Source of the DNA: Pseudoalteromonas arabiensis
GTDB lineage: Bacteria; Pseudomonadota; Gammaproteobacteria; Enterobacterales; Alteromonadaceae
Direction: 5' to 3'
Assembly (NCBI RefSeq): GCF_001550155.1
Contig: NZ_LRUF01000021.1
Location: 264,580-328,579, forward strand
DNA length: 64,000 nt
Both the position numbers and the translations under genes were made by a program. Of this stretch, positions 35,907 to 44,875 are shown piece by piece. The notes beneath the pieces are model-generated. The model did not search any database. It had not been told where the DNA came from and saw only the letters and a list, made by a program, of their open reading frames with translations. The first letter of the stretch is position 1, and each line of letters starts with the position of its first letter.

Positions 35907-37847
35907 CTATTTGGCTGTTTTGAGAGAGTTTAACAGAACTCGCACACGGTTTTTGCGATTTTGAGTATATGATTGTTGTTGATAGCGTACTTCGATGATT
36001 ATTTGCTCAAATTCGTTTAAATAAGGCTTCACTGCGGGCTTTTGCTGTTTGATCAAAGCAATATTTTGTAGTGGTGTGTGGGTAGAAACAGGCGAGACAC
36101 CTTGCTTTTTAGCCCACTGATAAAGCCAAGTAATGTCATCAACCAATGGTTCGCTACTTCGTACTGGGCGCTTGCTATATAAAAAATAGCCTGTAAAGCT
36201 CAGTAATAAAGTACCTAACACAACTAATGGCGTTAGCCATGCTGAATTATTACCAAACAGTGAATCAAATAAACTTTGCTGTGATGCTTGGTCAAACGTA
36301 AGCACCCAGTTAGTCCATTTATAGTCGAGCTCTTCAAGCTGAATACGCAGCCAGTTTATTGCTTTAAAATGGCTCCAGCGCTTTAAACCAAAATTAAGAT
36401 TGTTGTTAAAACTTTCATTTAAATCACCAAGCTGTGATAACGAACTATTTAAACGCTCCGGGGCAACAACAGCGGTAGCATCAAATATGTGCCACTTTTC
36501 ATCGAAGAACACTTCAACCCACGCATGCGCATCATATTGATAAATGTTGAGCGTAGCGGCTTTAGTTTGTTCGCCCCCTAAATAACCCGACACAACTCGG
36601 GCAGGGTAACCGGCAACACGAAACATAAATGCGGCCGTGCTTGCATAATGACCACAAAAACCACGTTTGGTATCAAATACAAACTGGTCTAACGTATTAT
36701 CACCATACATTGGCGTTGGTGTTAATGTGTAAGCAAACCGCTGCTGATTAAAGTAATTAAGTAATGCGTTAAAGTAACCTTGTGCATTATCATGCTCAGC
36801 AGCCAGCTGATTTGCCAGCGCCGTTGTTTGTGGGTTAGTCATTTTAGGTAAGCGGGTATATAAACGTTTTTCGAAGGCATTCAGGCTCAGCGAAGCTTGG
36901 CTACTCGTTACCGCGTATTTAATGTTTTTGTTTAAGTTACCTTTGCGTTTTAACAAACCATTGTAAGTAGAGTGCACATCTGAATTAGCACTTTGTGCAA
37001 AGCCAAGGGCAAATAACCAATTTGAAGATGAGGGCTCTGCAATAACATGATAATCAATGCTATTGCTACGGCTAATGGCGTGGCGAATAGGGTTAAATTG
37101 TTTAGATTTTAAAATGTCCGATATTAACCATTCACTACCATTAAACTCATCATGAATGAGGCTTCGCCAATAATAGGGGGCGTGTAAGGTTTGCCCTGGC
37201 TGTTGTTCTACCCGAAAAACCAAATCATCAGACTCAGCTAATTTAGCAATCGAAAAGGGGTTCACTTGTTCTGATAAGCCAGTTTTCGCAAGCTTTGGCC
37301 CAGGTAGCTGCCAAAATGCTGGTATTTTAGGTAAAAACAAAATCAAAAATGCTGCTATGGGTAAGGCTAGTAATATTGTTTTAAAACTCTGCTTGTTAGC
37401 GGCCTTAAAGCTTTGCGGACTGGTTAAGTAGCCAAGTACTGCGAAGTTAACAATATAGAGTACACTCACAATCAAGGTTTCGAACAGCCCTTGATGAAAT
37501 AAATACACAGTTGAAAGGTTAAAAAACACTAGTAAACAAACGGTTTGATACTGTTTAATTGTTTTTGCTTGTAGCAATTTAAAGCTGCTAGCAAGTAGCA
37601 TCATGGATACAAACAACTTTACCGTATCGCTCACACCAACAAGAACAAATAAGGCTATTAAGCTAACTGCAGCCAAAATATTCGCGACCAATCCATTTAG
37701 TTTTTTATAAAACTTACTTAAAAACAGGTTTAAAAAGCTTAAGCCAGCCAATATGGCTAAAAATAGAGTAGGGACTTCGGTAAACAAAAAACCACTGATA
37801 ACAATAAAAAGCAGTGATAAAACAGTATTTATAAGCGGGGTATTCAT
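35907..37847 (-). CDS. TgpA-type membrane transglutaminase-like protein
   Basis: A 646-residue protein. N-terminal membrane segments (about 1-190) correspond to the DUF3488 region. A periplasmic transglutaminase-like domain (about 380-470) has the triad Cys in [19 protein letters not shown], His in [11 protein letters not shown] and Asp in WHIFDATA. A further membrane helix lies near 550, with a short cytosolic DUF4129-like tail. TgpA of Pseudomonas is essential, but the substrate of the family is unknown. It follows DUF58 after two bases; this MoxR-DUF58-TgpA order is widely conserved. Confidence 0.92.
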   Translation of the reverse strand: MNTPLINTVLSLLFIVISGFLFTEVPTLFLAILAGLSFLNLFLSKFYKKLNGLVANILAAVSLIALFVLVGVSDTVKLFVSMMLLASSFKLLQAKTIKQYQTVCLLVFFNLSTVYLFHQGLFETLIVSVLYIVNFAVLGYLTSPQSFKAANKQSFKTILLALPIAAFLILFLPKIPAFWQLPGPKLAKTGLSEQVNPFSIAKLAESDDLVFRVEQQPGQTLHAPYYWRSLIHDEFNGSEWLISDILKSKQFNPIRHAISRSNSIDYHVIAEPSSSNWLFALGFAQSANSDVHSTYNGLLKRKGNLNKNIKYAVTSSQASLSLNAFEKRLYTRLPKMTNPQTTALANQLAAEHDNAQGYFNALLNYFNQQRFAYTLTPTPMYGDNTLDQFVFDTKRGFCGHYASTAAFMFRVAGYPARVVSGYLGGEQTKAATLNIYQYDAHAWVEVFFDEKWHIFDATAVVAPERLNSSLSQLGDLNESFNNNLNFGLKRWSHFKAINWLRIQLEELDYKWTNWVLTFDQASQQSLFDSLFGNNSAWLTPLVVLGTLLLSFTGYFLYSKRPVRSSEPLVDDITWLYQWAKKQGVSPVSTHTPLQNIALIKQQKPAVKPYLNEFEQIIIEVRYQQQSYTQNRKNRVRVLLNSLKTAK

Positions 37848-37849
37848 AA

Positions 37850-38809
37850 TTAAAACTCCGCCAAAGCTTGTAAGCAGGCTCTTTGATGGTGAACCCCTAA
37901 GCCTTTTGCAATGTGTTTATTAGGCAAGGTTAACGAAAACGCCATGTGTTGATCGGTTAATTGGTTTACCAAAAAGCATAATTGGCTTAAACGATGTTCG
38001 TTATTGCCAGTTAACATATTGAAATTAAGCGCTAATTCCTGTGATGCATCACTGGTAAACTCTTTCGTTAATAGCTGCTGAGTTTTAGCGTAGTGTTTCC
38101 ACGATACTTTATTCAGTGCTGTACCTTGCACAAACGGTGTAAGCTGATAAAAGTCATCATTACCGGCTTTAACTTGTGCGTTATCGCCATCATGTTCGTC
38201 ATTTTCATGGAGTTGAGTATCAAGCTTTTCTGATGTAATTGGTTGTGGGTAAACAAAAACGGTACTTATTGGCTCTATATAACTCCAAACAGATACTAAA
38301 CCAAATGGAAAATGACTAATAATTTTAATTCTATCAAAGTCATAAGCACCACGATCGCTACATTTAAGTGCTATTTCAACTGTTTTTGTCTCTTTGCTTT
38401 GCAGTGACACAGTTTCAGATTCAACGTTTTTATTAACGAGTTTTACTAGTTCACAGTGTGATTTAGCTTGAACTTGAAAACGCGCGAAAGGGGCTTTTGG
38501 CGCATAACTTTCATTAACAAATAGGTAGTTAACTGACAAACCTCTAACGTTTTTATAGCCGGTCAGTATCGTAAACACCAAAACAACCACCATTAAATAC
38601 GCCATGGCTAAAATTAGGTTGTTTTGATAGTTAATACCCATCACAAAATTAAGCAGCGCAATCAGTAAAAACTGCCCGCCAAGTTTAGAGGGTAATACAT
38701 AAATTGTTTTATGCTTAAGTTCAATTTCGTTGGTTCTATGTTTGCTTTTTAATAACTTATTAAAAATTGACTGACGAAATTGCTCAATAAAAGCAGGGCA
38801 CTTAAACAT
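37850..38809 (-). CDS. DUF58 domain protein
   Basis: A 319-residue protein with two N-terminal membrane helices (about 45-85). The soluble part contains the DUF58 block: DFYQLTPFVQGTALNKVSWK, continuing into the HYAKTQQLLTKEF segment. DUF58 proteins have a von Willebrand factor A-like fold and partner with MoxR ATPases as chaperone-type complexes. It starts three bases after the MoxR stop and ends two bases before the TgpA start, so the three are probably made together. Confidence 0.92.
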   Translation of the reverse strand: MFKCPAFIEQFRQSIFNKLLKSKHRTNEIELKHKTIYVLPSKLGGQFLLIALLNFVMGINYQNNLILAMAYLMVVVLVFTILTGYKNVRGLSVNYLFVNESYAPKAPFARFQVQAKSHCELVKLVNKNVESETVSLQSKETKTVEIALKCSDRGAYDFDRIKIISHFPFGLVSVWSYIEPISTVFVYPQPITSEKLDTQLHENDEHDGDNAQVKAGNDDFYQLTPFVQGTALNKVSWKHYAKTQQLLTKEFTSDASQELALNFNMLTGNNEHRLSQLCFLVNQLTDQHMAFSLTLPNKHIAKGLGVHHQRACLQALAEF

Positions 38810-38812
38810 GTT

Positions 38813-39706
38813 TTATAAGCTTACTGGCACATGTTTAAGTGCAAACCCGCTATCACCAGCGTTTAAACCAAGCCTGTGATCGGTCACGCTAGGGAAAACC
38901 GCTTGCACATCTTCAGGCAGCACAAAATCACGGCCTTCAATATACGCCCATGACTTTGCAGCACGGGCAAGCGCAATACTGGCTCTTGGTGATAATGGGT
39001 TTACAAAGTGGTTATCTTGGCGAGTAAACGCAACTAGCTCAAGTATATAGTCAACAACCGCATTACTTATCGTTACCGTATTAATTTCTTTTTGGATAAC
39101 AGCAAGTTGACCAGGATTAATACGAACGGGCAAGTCATCGTAGTTACGGTTGTTTAACCCTAAAATGAGATTTTTTTCAGCGTGTTTGTCAGGAAAACCT
39201 AAACTAATACGCATAAAAAAGCGATCTAATTGCGACTCAGGTAAAGGATAAGTGCCTGATTGATGCACTGGATTTTGAGTAGCAATCACAAAAAATGGTG
39301 ATGGTAGGGCGTGCTTAACAGAATCTACCGTCACTTGTTTTTCTTCCATTGCTTCTAACAGTGCACTTTGCGTTTTAGGACCAGCACGATTAATTTCATC
39401 GCCTAAAACAACTTGGCTAAATACAGGGCCTTGATGAAATGAAAAGCTATGCTCTTTGGCATCAAAGATGTTTGTACCAAGTATGTCAGAGGGTAATAAA
39501 TCGCTGGTGAATTGAATTCGCTGATACGATAAGCCAAGAACAGCCGCAAGTGCATGAGATAACGTGGTTTTTCCCATACCTGGTAAATCTTCAATTAACA
39601 GGTGGCCTTCACTAAATAAACACGTTAGGGCGAGTTTTATTTGTTGTTGCTTACCGAAAATAACCGTTGATAGGTCATCTATAACGAGTTGGATTGTCGA
39701 ATTCAT
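38813..39706 (-). CDS. MoxR-family AAA+ ATPase
   Basis: A 297-residue AAA+ ATPase. EDLPGMGKTTLSHALA is Walker A, LGDEINRAGPKTQSALLEAM holds Walker B and the MoxR signature, and FFVIATQNPVHQSGTYPLPE is the sensor and pore region. The C-terminal lid includes NPLSPRASIALARAAKSWAY. MoxR ATPases act as chaperones for cofactor insertion or complex assembly, usually with a VWA or DUF58 partner, here the next gene. It follows the response regulator by seven bases. Confidence 0.94.
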   Translation of the reverse strand: MNSTIQLVIDDLSTVIFGKQQQIKLALTCLFSEGHLLIEDLPGMGKTTLSHALAAVLGLSYQRIQFTSDLLPSDILGTNIFDAKEHSFSFHQGPVFSQVVLGDEINRAGPKTQSALLEAMEEKQVTVDSVKHALPSPFFVIATQNPVHQSGTYPLPESQLDRFFMRISLGFPDKHAEKNLILGLNNRNYDDLPVRINPGQLAVIQKEINTVTISNAVVDYILELVAFTRQDNHFVNPLSPRASIALARAAKSWAYIEGRDFVLPEDVQAVFPSVTDHRLGLNAGDSGFALKHVPVSL

Positions 39707-39713
39707 AAACTAC

Positions 39714-40109
39714 TTAATTTGTTATGGTTTCCATCAATTCTAGACGTTTCATAACAGAGTCGACTTTTTTTGCGTTGAATGGTTTGGCGATAAAACCTTT
39801 AGCACCGAGTTCCCAGGTGTTTTGAACATTCTCAAGACTGTTATGGCCAGAGCACATAACAACATGTGTATGTGGGTGGTGGTCGTTTAAGTATTCAAGA
39901 ATTTCCGTACCATCAGTATTAGGTAGCTCAATATCAAGAAAGATAACGTTCGGTGACTTTTCTTCGATAACAGTTTTAGCTGATTCAAAATCTCGACTTT
40001 CTAAAATATCTTCAAAGCCAAGACCAGTCAAAATTTGGTTTAGATAATCTCTGATGTCTTGCATATCATCAATTATCAAAATAGGTTCCAACGGCTTCAC
40101 AAATTCCAT
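39714..40109 (-). CDS. CheY-like single-domain response regulator
   Basis: A 131-residue receiver domain with no output domain. ILIIDDMQDIRDYLNQIL gives the acidic pocket, VIFLDIELPNTDGTEILEYL the phosphorylated Asp, CSGHNS the Thr/Ser position and AKGFIAKPFNAKKV the conserved Lys. It is the first gene of the unit with MoxR, DUF58, TgpA and the antiporter, an unusual partner for that set. No histidine kinase is adjacent. Confidence 0.93.
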   Translation of the reverse strand: MEFVKPLEPILIIDDMQDIRDYLNQILTGLGFEDILESRDFESAKTVIEEKSPNVIFLDIELPNTDGTEILEYLNDHHPHTHVVMCSGHNSLENVQNTWELGAKGFIAKPFNAKKVDSVMKRLELMETITN

Positions 40110-40751
40110 ATTGTTACATCTTATCGTTACATCTCAAGTTGATAGTTTTAATATAAGTCATGAGATAAGTAAGCTCAAGAAACAGACACTAATAAAATGA
40201 ATAATATGATAAAACACCTTCTTAATGTCCGATACCGTCTAGTATTGGACTTAGTATGCATGGGTAATAGGTATGACTACATATATACATTAGCTTCCTA
40301 TAATTTATATTATGTTAAATTAAATATTTATCTTTATAAGCAGGTTCATTAGTCGTTAGATTTTAAGGTTTTTTAGCCCCTTTTTGGTTAATTTGGGTTT
40401 TCATGATTTCTAACTTTTTATGAGATGCTCATTTTTACTTTGTAAATTTTCAACCAAACTGACGTCGACAACGGAGAATTTTTACAAACCTAGATTTGAA
40501 ATGTGTTTGTTCGTTATAACGAAGCCAAGAAGATGCCCTGCAAGATCAAATTGGATAGCTGTACGATTTGGTATATGTAAGCTAGACGCTGAATATCATT
40601 GCTTTTACCAACTTACACAAATTGGACTTTCTAACCGTATGAGGTTAGCTTAGATAAGGAGCTTATAGATACGGTATATAAAACTAAAGTTTAGGGTATT
40701 AAAAGAGCACTGCTTTAAGAACAATGCTCTTAGGTTTATAGTAAACTTCAT
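40110..40751. other. 642-base AT-rich stretch left of the PHP-ATPase gene
   Basis: It holds the upstream region of the response regulator operon (right end of that gene at 40109) and, at 40701-40731, the terminator of the PHP-ATPase gene. A 77-codon plus-strand open frame at 40420-40653 lacks a ribosome site and protein-like composition. No insertion sequence end or direct repeat was recognised. Confidence 0.6.
40701..40731 (-). terminator. Terminator of the PHP-ATPase gene
   Basis: AAGAGCACTG (40703-40712) and CAATGCTCTT (40722-40731) form an imperfect nine-pair stem. On the minus strand it is followed by TTTT. It lies 20 bases past the stop codon at 40752. Confidence 0.75.
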
Positions 40752-43481
40752 CTAGTTTACTATTCGGTTAAACCGAGATCTGAAGGCTCTTTCTCCACCT
40801 TCCATTTGATTACAGATATTAGTCTTTACTTCACTTTCTTGTAAGCTTCCTAATATATTTGGTCTAAGACCAGATCTGTCCCTAAGCATACTAATCACAT
40901 ATTCAGCATCACCATTAACAACAATAGGCGCTGAGTGGGAAACTATTATGAGCTGCCTTCTCTGCTTGTTTCTTTCTATGGATGGTATAACGCTATCGCT
41001 TAACATTAAACAATCTAAATCATCTTCAGGTTGATCCAAAATTAATGGGTCTGAACCATAAGAGAGCAGAAATTCAAGCATACTAGCAGCTTTCTGCCCC
41101 GGAGAAGCTGACTCAATGTTTTCCATGTTCCCACTTAAAGCTCTATACTTTATCTGAATGCCATCTTCAGGATACCAACAAGCAAGATTATCAATATCAG
41201 CCTCAGTTAAAGATGCAAGCCTACTTCTAAGAGAGCCATGAATATTTGGCACCCCATCTGTTTCACCAGTTTTTATTTTATTGTGAATCTCTTTTAGGTT
41301 ATCTAATCGTTCATACTTTGAATTAACTGTAGCTTCTGACGGGTTGAAGGTTTGAAATTCAATGAGTTCTTTTAATAACCCATCTCTCGATTCAGTATCG
41401 TATATACGGTCGGAAAAACTAGGAATACCGACAGTTGATTGGTAACTTTCAATAACCTGTTGCGGATTCGCATTTAGTGGCAATATCTTGATATCTAGTG
41501 ACTCTAAGCTTAATGAGCGGATAAACTCTTTTCTTTGATTAGTTAGTGTTCTGCGATGATCCGCCATAGCTGTTTTAATACTCTCCGCACCTAGAACAGA
41601 AGTCTGAATTTCATCATCTATCCCATCAAAGTCTATCAGTTTAGCTTCTAGGCTATCTTTGTGTTCAACTAAAGAGTCTAACTGCTCTGGGTCAAGCCCT
41701 TCTTCTTTTAATTTGTCAGCTTCGATTTGCACTTCGGCTTTAGCTTGTTTGATTTGTTGTGTTAGCTCTTGAACAAAGGGGGATTGTGATAGCTCCTCTA
41801 ATCTACTCCTTGTATTTGAGATAATTTCACTAAATTTATTTTCTGCATCCTTAATAACGCTGTCTATTTCAGCAGTTAATGCAAGGTACTCTGTATCATT
41901 ACCTTCCTCAGCAGCTGGCATAGCGGAGTTCGTGGCTTCTAGCTCTGGCGCTTGATCTGATATTTGGTCTTCTACCGAAGTAAATAGTTCTGAAATAGAA
42001 TCCAAAGATTCATTTTCTTTTGCAATCTTATTTTCTATTAAAAATAATTTTTTTTCTAATTCGCTTAAGTTTGTTCTTACACTGTAGTAAGGACTATCCT
42101 TTAACTTGTCTATAGAACTGATCGCATCACTAAGTTGCCCCTCTAAAGCAGATTTAGTAATCTTGCGGCTCAACAACCCTCTATATGTATTTCTATTAGA
42201 TTTGTAGTCTCGTTCTAACTCTTCTTTTCTTTCGGTCCAACTGCGCTTGTCAACAAAAGAGCTGTCATCGCAAACTTTTAAGAATGCGTTTTGATCCGAA
42301 GCTAATAGATACAACATTTTTTGACTAAAAATTGATAGATCAAATCTATCGTTTGACCAATTTGAATCTACTTCCCATTCCCCATCAGTCAGCTTTTCTA
42401 GCGTTGGCTCAATATTAGGTGCCCAAGAAAATTTGAAGTCAGTTCCGTTTTTACTGTAGACACACTCAATTATTGAATTAAGGTCCATTCCATTATCAAT
42501 GGATTTAAACTTTCTTAGGTTCTCACTTACTGAACTGGGTAGACCGTTTTCCTTTCGAAGAGCAATACGAATACTTTCTACAATTGTTGACTTTCCGCTT
42601 CCTCTAGAACCTATAAGTGCGTTGTAGAAAGGGCTAAATTCAATTTCTATAGGCTCACCCAGTTCAGAGCGACATAGCCTAGTTTTCAATTTGAGGCTTT
42701 TGATTCTTAATAACGGTTCTCTAGGTGGCTCAGAATCTAATAAAATACAATTTTTATAATCCTGAAGAGCTGATTTTAATCCGTCAAAATTTAGCATCGA
42801 CATTTTCAACCAACATGTACGAGTACCCGCACGTTCAGGATGATGAGCATCAGAGCCTCTAACCTTCGGAAGTTCAGAAATTAAGCTTTGATGTAAACCA
42901 TTATGAATTTCGTCCAACTCCCCGCAAATTTCTACGGCATTAGGGGATGCTTCAAATATAGCCCTTAACTCACCTTCATTTGTAATTTCTAAAGCACCTT
43001 TTCTACCGTCTACGTGAGCCAATATACTTAAACAATTAGGGTCGTTGTTAATGAAAGAAATTATTTCTGGAACACTAGAGCGCAATACTAATTCGTGATT
43101 TTGAGCGTCTCTGGGAATTGGGTTAGAACCATTACAAAAACCTATAAGCCGTTCAATCTCTATATGTGTAGTATTTTGCTCGAATATTGCTAAGACATGT
43201 ACATTTCCCGTTGCTGTCAGCTCAACACCCGGAAATATTGTAATTGGCCTGTATCCGTCTAAGCCATCCTGCTCAAATTCACTCTTCATTTGAGATAGTT
43301 CATTCCTGATGGATTCTATTTTTGACGCGGTGTTATGATCACTAATAATGACAGCATCTACTTCTCTAGCCATGTATGCCAGTAGCCAGTCTCGGTCTGT
43401 CAATGAATGCTCTTGGTAGTCGTCAGAAGCAATTGTGTGATTATGAAAATCAAATTTAAACCATTTGGAGCCAACAGGCAT
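40752..43481 (-). CDS. PHP phosphoesterase-SMC-like ATPase, candidate anti-phage protein (TrlF/Ppl type)
   Basis: A 909-residue two-part protein. Residues 8-245 are a PHP hydrolase with metal ligands in FDFHNH (His13, His15), SDHNT (Asp48, His49), AHVDGRKG (His156) and RGSDAHH (Asp211, His213, His214). Residues 260-909 are an SMC/Rad50-like ATPase: Walker A IGSRGSGKST (291-299), charged coiled-coil region about 415-760, signature SPGQK (793-797), Walker B LILDQPEDD (813-821) and His849. This architecture corresponds to NCBI TrlF-family ATPases and, from memory, to the single-gene defence system Ppl. Codons such as AGA, AGG, CTA and GGA look commoner than in the liu genes. It is monocistronic, near mazEF. 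Confidence 0.88.
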   Translation of the reverse strand: MPVGSKWFKFDFHNHTIASDDYQEHSLTDRDWLLAYMAREVDAVIISDHNTASKIESIRNELSQMKSEFEQDGLDGYRPITIFPGVELTATGNVHVLAIFEQNTTHIEIERLIGFCNGSNPIPRDAQNHELVLRSSVPEIISFINNDPNCLSILAHVDGRKGALEITNEGELRAIFEASPNAVEICGELDEIHNGLHQSLISELPKVRGSDAHHPERAGTRTCWLKMSMLNFDGLKSALQDYKNCILLDSEPPREPLLRIKSLKLKTRLCRSELGEPIEIEFSPFYNALIGSRGSGKSTIVESIRIALRKENGLPSSVSENLRKFKSIDNGMDLNSIIECVYSKNGTDFKFSWAPNIEPTLEKLTDGEWEVDSNWSNDRFDLSIFSQKMLYLLASDQNAFLKVCDDSSFVDKRSWTERKEELERDYKSNRNTYRGLLSRKITKSALEGQLSDAISSIDKLKDSPYYSVRTNLSELEKKLFLIENKIAKENESLDSISELFTSVEDQISDQAPELEATNSAMPAAEEGNDTEYLALTAEIDSVIKDAENKFSEIISNTRSRLEELSQSPFVQELTQQIKQAKAEVQIEADKLKEEGLDPEQLDSLVEHKDSLEAKLIDFDGIDDEIQTSVLGAESIKTAMADHRRTLTNQRKEFIRSLSLESLDIKILPLNANPQQVIESYQSTVGIPSFSDRIYDTESRDGLLKELIEFQTFNPSEATVNSKYERLDNLKEIHNKIKTGETDGVPNIHGSLRSRLASLTEADIDNLACWYPEDGIQIKYRALSGNMENIESASPGQKAASMLEFLLSYGSDPLILDQPEDDLDCLMLSDSVIPSIERNKQRRQLIIVSHSAPIVVNGDAEYVISMLRDRSGLRPNILGSLQESEVKTNICNQMEGGERAFRSRFNRIVN

Positions 43482-43685
43482 AAATCATCCTTAATTTTTT
43501 AACTTAATGAAGTAGTTAATGATGGCTTAAGATATCAACTTTTTATGTCAATAGAAATGTAAATATATAATCCTTATCGTTAAAGGTGCTTTAACTTGCT
43601 GATTTATATAAATAATTGTACGTTCATGGCTTTTTGGGTTAGTGAATTATGCTAATAAATTCAAAGCCTTAGGTTTTTATCTAAA

Positions 43686-43717
43686 GAAAAAGCCACTAAA
43701 AATATATAATAGTGGCT
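43686..43717 (-). terminator. Terminator-like hairpin, minus strand
   Basis: AGCCACTA (43691-43698) and TAGTGGCT (43710-43717) pair perfectly. On the minus strand the stem is followed by TTTTTCTTT. It would end a minus-strand transcript coming from the remnant at 43738-43930. Confidence 0.75.
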
Positions 43718-43732
43718 CCAAGTTGACTCAAT

Positions 43733-43757
43733 AGCCCGCGATTAAGCGGCCTTTTTT
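43733..43757 (+). terminator. Terminator-like hairpin, plus strand
   Basis: AGCCCGC (43733-43739), loop GATTAA, GCGGCCT (43746-43752) with one C-C mismatch, followed by a T run ending near 43757. No plus-strand gene precedes it closely, so it may terminate transcription entering from outside or belong to a lost gene. Confidence 0.5.
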
Positions 43758-43930
43758 ATTGTCATTCCGTCTGGGGTGACGATGCCCCCGCCTTTGATAT
43801 ATTAAAACCCTTTTTTATAGTTTTCCATTTTCAAATGCGTTTTTATATTCATCCTGCAGAACAAACTTTTTAACTATAATTCTTCGATTGTGGTACATAA
43901 TGAGCATTGACAGCCATGCCCTACTCCTTA
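43738..43930 (-). pseudogene. Possible remnant of a small minus-strand gene
   Basis: On the minus strand an AAGGAG site (about 43923-43928) precedes an ATG at 43917 that opens only 15 codons (MAVNAHYVPQSKNYS). The next frame continues with MYHNRRIIVKKFVLQDEYKN (43898-43839) and AFENGKL before a stop. A third piece (IKGGGIVTPDGMTIKKAA) ends near 43744. A ribosome site, protein-like pieces in shifted frames and a terminator downstream suggest a decayed small gene. No family is recognised, and independent short peptides are possible. Confidence 0.35.
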
Positions 43931-44042
43931 GCTACTATTATTATGGTTTAAGCATCAATTAAAATGTTGTGTTGCGGCTTTAATCGCGAGTTAGCGTCAC
44001 ACTTATCAGTGGCGGCTAATTTAGCCATTAGTTATAACAAAG

Positions 44043-44070
44043 TTGACACTAACAATAGGCGGCGTACAAT
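44043..44070 (+). promoter_or_regulatory. Promoter of mazEF
   Basis: TTGACA (44043-44048), 16-base spacer, TACAAT (44065-44070): a full -35 and a five-of-six -10 match, 40 bases upstream of mazE. GTACA at 44064-44068 and TGTAC at 44088-44092 form an inverted pair after the promoter that could be an antitoxin operator. Confidence 0.75.
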
Positions 44071-44110
44071 TAATCATATTATAACAATGTACCTACTAAT
44101 GAGGTGAAAT

Positions 44111-44365
44111 ATGCGCACTCAAGTACGAAAAATCGGTAATAGTCTTGGCAATATAATTCCTGCGGCTTTCATCAAGCAACTCGGCTTAGTTGAAGGCGCT
44201 GACATTGAGGTTAAAGCCGATGGAAAAAAAATTATTATTGAACCAATCAAACGTCAAAAAAAGCGCTTTCCGTTCAGTGAAAAGGAACTATTGAATGGTT
44301 TAGATGCTCATACAGCGCATGCTGATGAACTGGCGTTAGTATCGGGTAAAGAGTTGGGTGAGTAA
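44111..44365 (+). CDS. mazE: MazE-type antitoxin
   Basis: An 84-residue AbrB-fold antitoxin. The N-terminal half (VRKIGNSLGNIIPAAFIKQL) is the DNA-binding swapped-hairpin domain. The C-terminal half (residues 58-84) is acidic and probably unfolded until bound to MazF. GAGGTG precedes the ATG. Its stop overlaps the mazF start by one base (TAATG), the usual arrangement for toxin-antitoxin pairs, and a strong promoter lies just upstream. Confidence 0.94.
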   Translation: MRTQVRKIGNSLGNIIPAAFIKQLGLVEGADIEVKADGKKIIIEPIKRQKKRFPFSEKELLNGLDAHTAHADELALVSGKELGE

Positions 44366-44718
44366 TGGCTCAGTATGTACCTACACGCAATGAAATTATT
44401 TGGCTAGATTTTGAGCCCGTGAGAGGTAAAGAGATCGGGAAGTATCGCCCTGCATTAGTCCTTTCAAGTAAAGAATACAATCAGCAAACGGGGTTGTTAA
44501 TTTGCTGCCCTATTAGTACAAGTATTAGAGGTCAAGCTACTGAAGTACCAGTAAATAACCTCGACAAACCAAGTGTTGTAACGTCAAGTTTGATCCAAAC
44601 ACTTTCGTGGAAAGACCGCAGCGCGAAGAAAATTACCACTGCTGAAAATGGTGTAATGGAAGATGTTTTGCTACGGCTAATCCCGTTGATTGGGGCTGAA
44701 TCGTTATTCGATGAATAA
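44365..44718 (+). CDS. mazF: MazF-type mRNA-cleaving toxin
   Basis: A 117-residue endoribonuclease of the MazF/PemK family, closer to the ChpB-like type. EIIWLDFEPVRGKEIGKYRP contains the conserved RG(H/K)E-(Q/G)-x-K-x-RP region. LICCPISTSI and the WKDRSAKKI segment are further family blocks. Cleavage sequence cannot be predicted from this. Intact length and residues suggest an active toxin. It is followed by a terminator. Confidence 0.94.
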   Translation: MAQYVPTRNEIIWLDFEPVRGKEIGKYRPALVLSSKEYNQQTGLLICCPISTSIRGQATEVPVNNLDKPSVVTSSLIQTLSWKDRSAKKITTAENGVMEDVLLRLIPLIGAESLFDE

Positions 44719-44784
44719 TAATGGGAATATTACACATCGAGTAAACTAACTAATTTAGTGAAGATTATAAAAAGCCAATATTAT

Positions 44785-44810
44785 GAGGCCGTTGTTAGAC
44801 GGCCTTCTTT
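44785..44810 (+). terminator. Terminator after mazF
   Basis: GGCCGT (44787-44792), loop TGTTAG, ACGGCC (44799-44804), followed by TTCTTTT. It lies 66 bases after the mazF stop and marks the right edge of the accessory stretch. Confidence 0.85.
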
Positions 44811-44875
44811 TAGTTTTGGGGTGTTAGCGCAATTTTTTGCATGATAGTAAATATTAAACCTTTAGAATGAGTAAT

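Larger units (their letters stand above)
43482..44110. other. 629-base non-coding stretch with hairpins and gene remnants
   Basis: It contains the upstream region of the PHP-ATPase gene, two opposed terminator-like hairpins (43686-43720 and 43733-43757), remains of a small minus-strand gene (43738-43930), a GC-richer segment near 43970-44040, and the mazEF promoter. The make-up differs from the single-gene spacers elsewhere in the window and suggests past insertion or deletion. Confidence 0.6.

Noticed and set aside
40420..40653. 77-codon plus-strand open frame in the spacer left of the PHP-ATPase gene
   Set aside because: It has no ribosome binding site, a Cys/Arg-rich composition without protein-like pattern, and lies in AT-rich spacer DNA. 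It looks like a chance frame.
43974..44037. Possible integron attC-like site before mazEF
   Set aside because: The stretch has GTTAGCG and GTTATAAC words and a GGCTAAATTAGCC-type palindrome, but the RYYYAAC/GTRRRRY core pairs are not in the right order or spacing, and no integrase gene is present.
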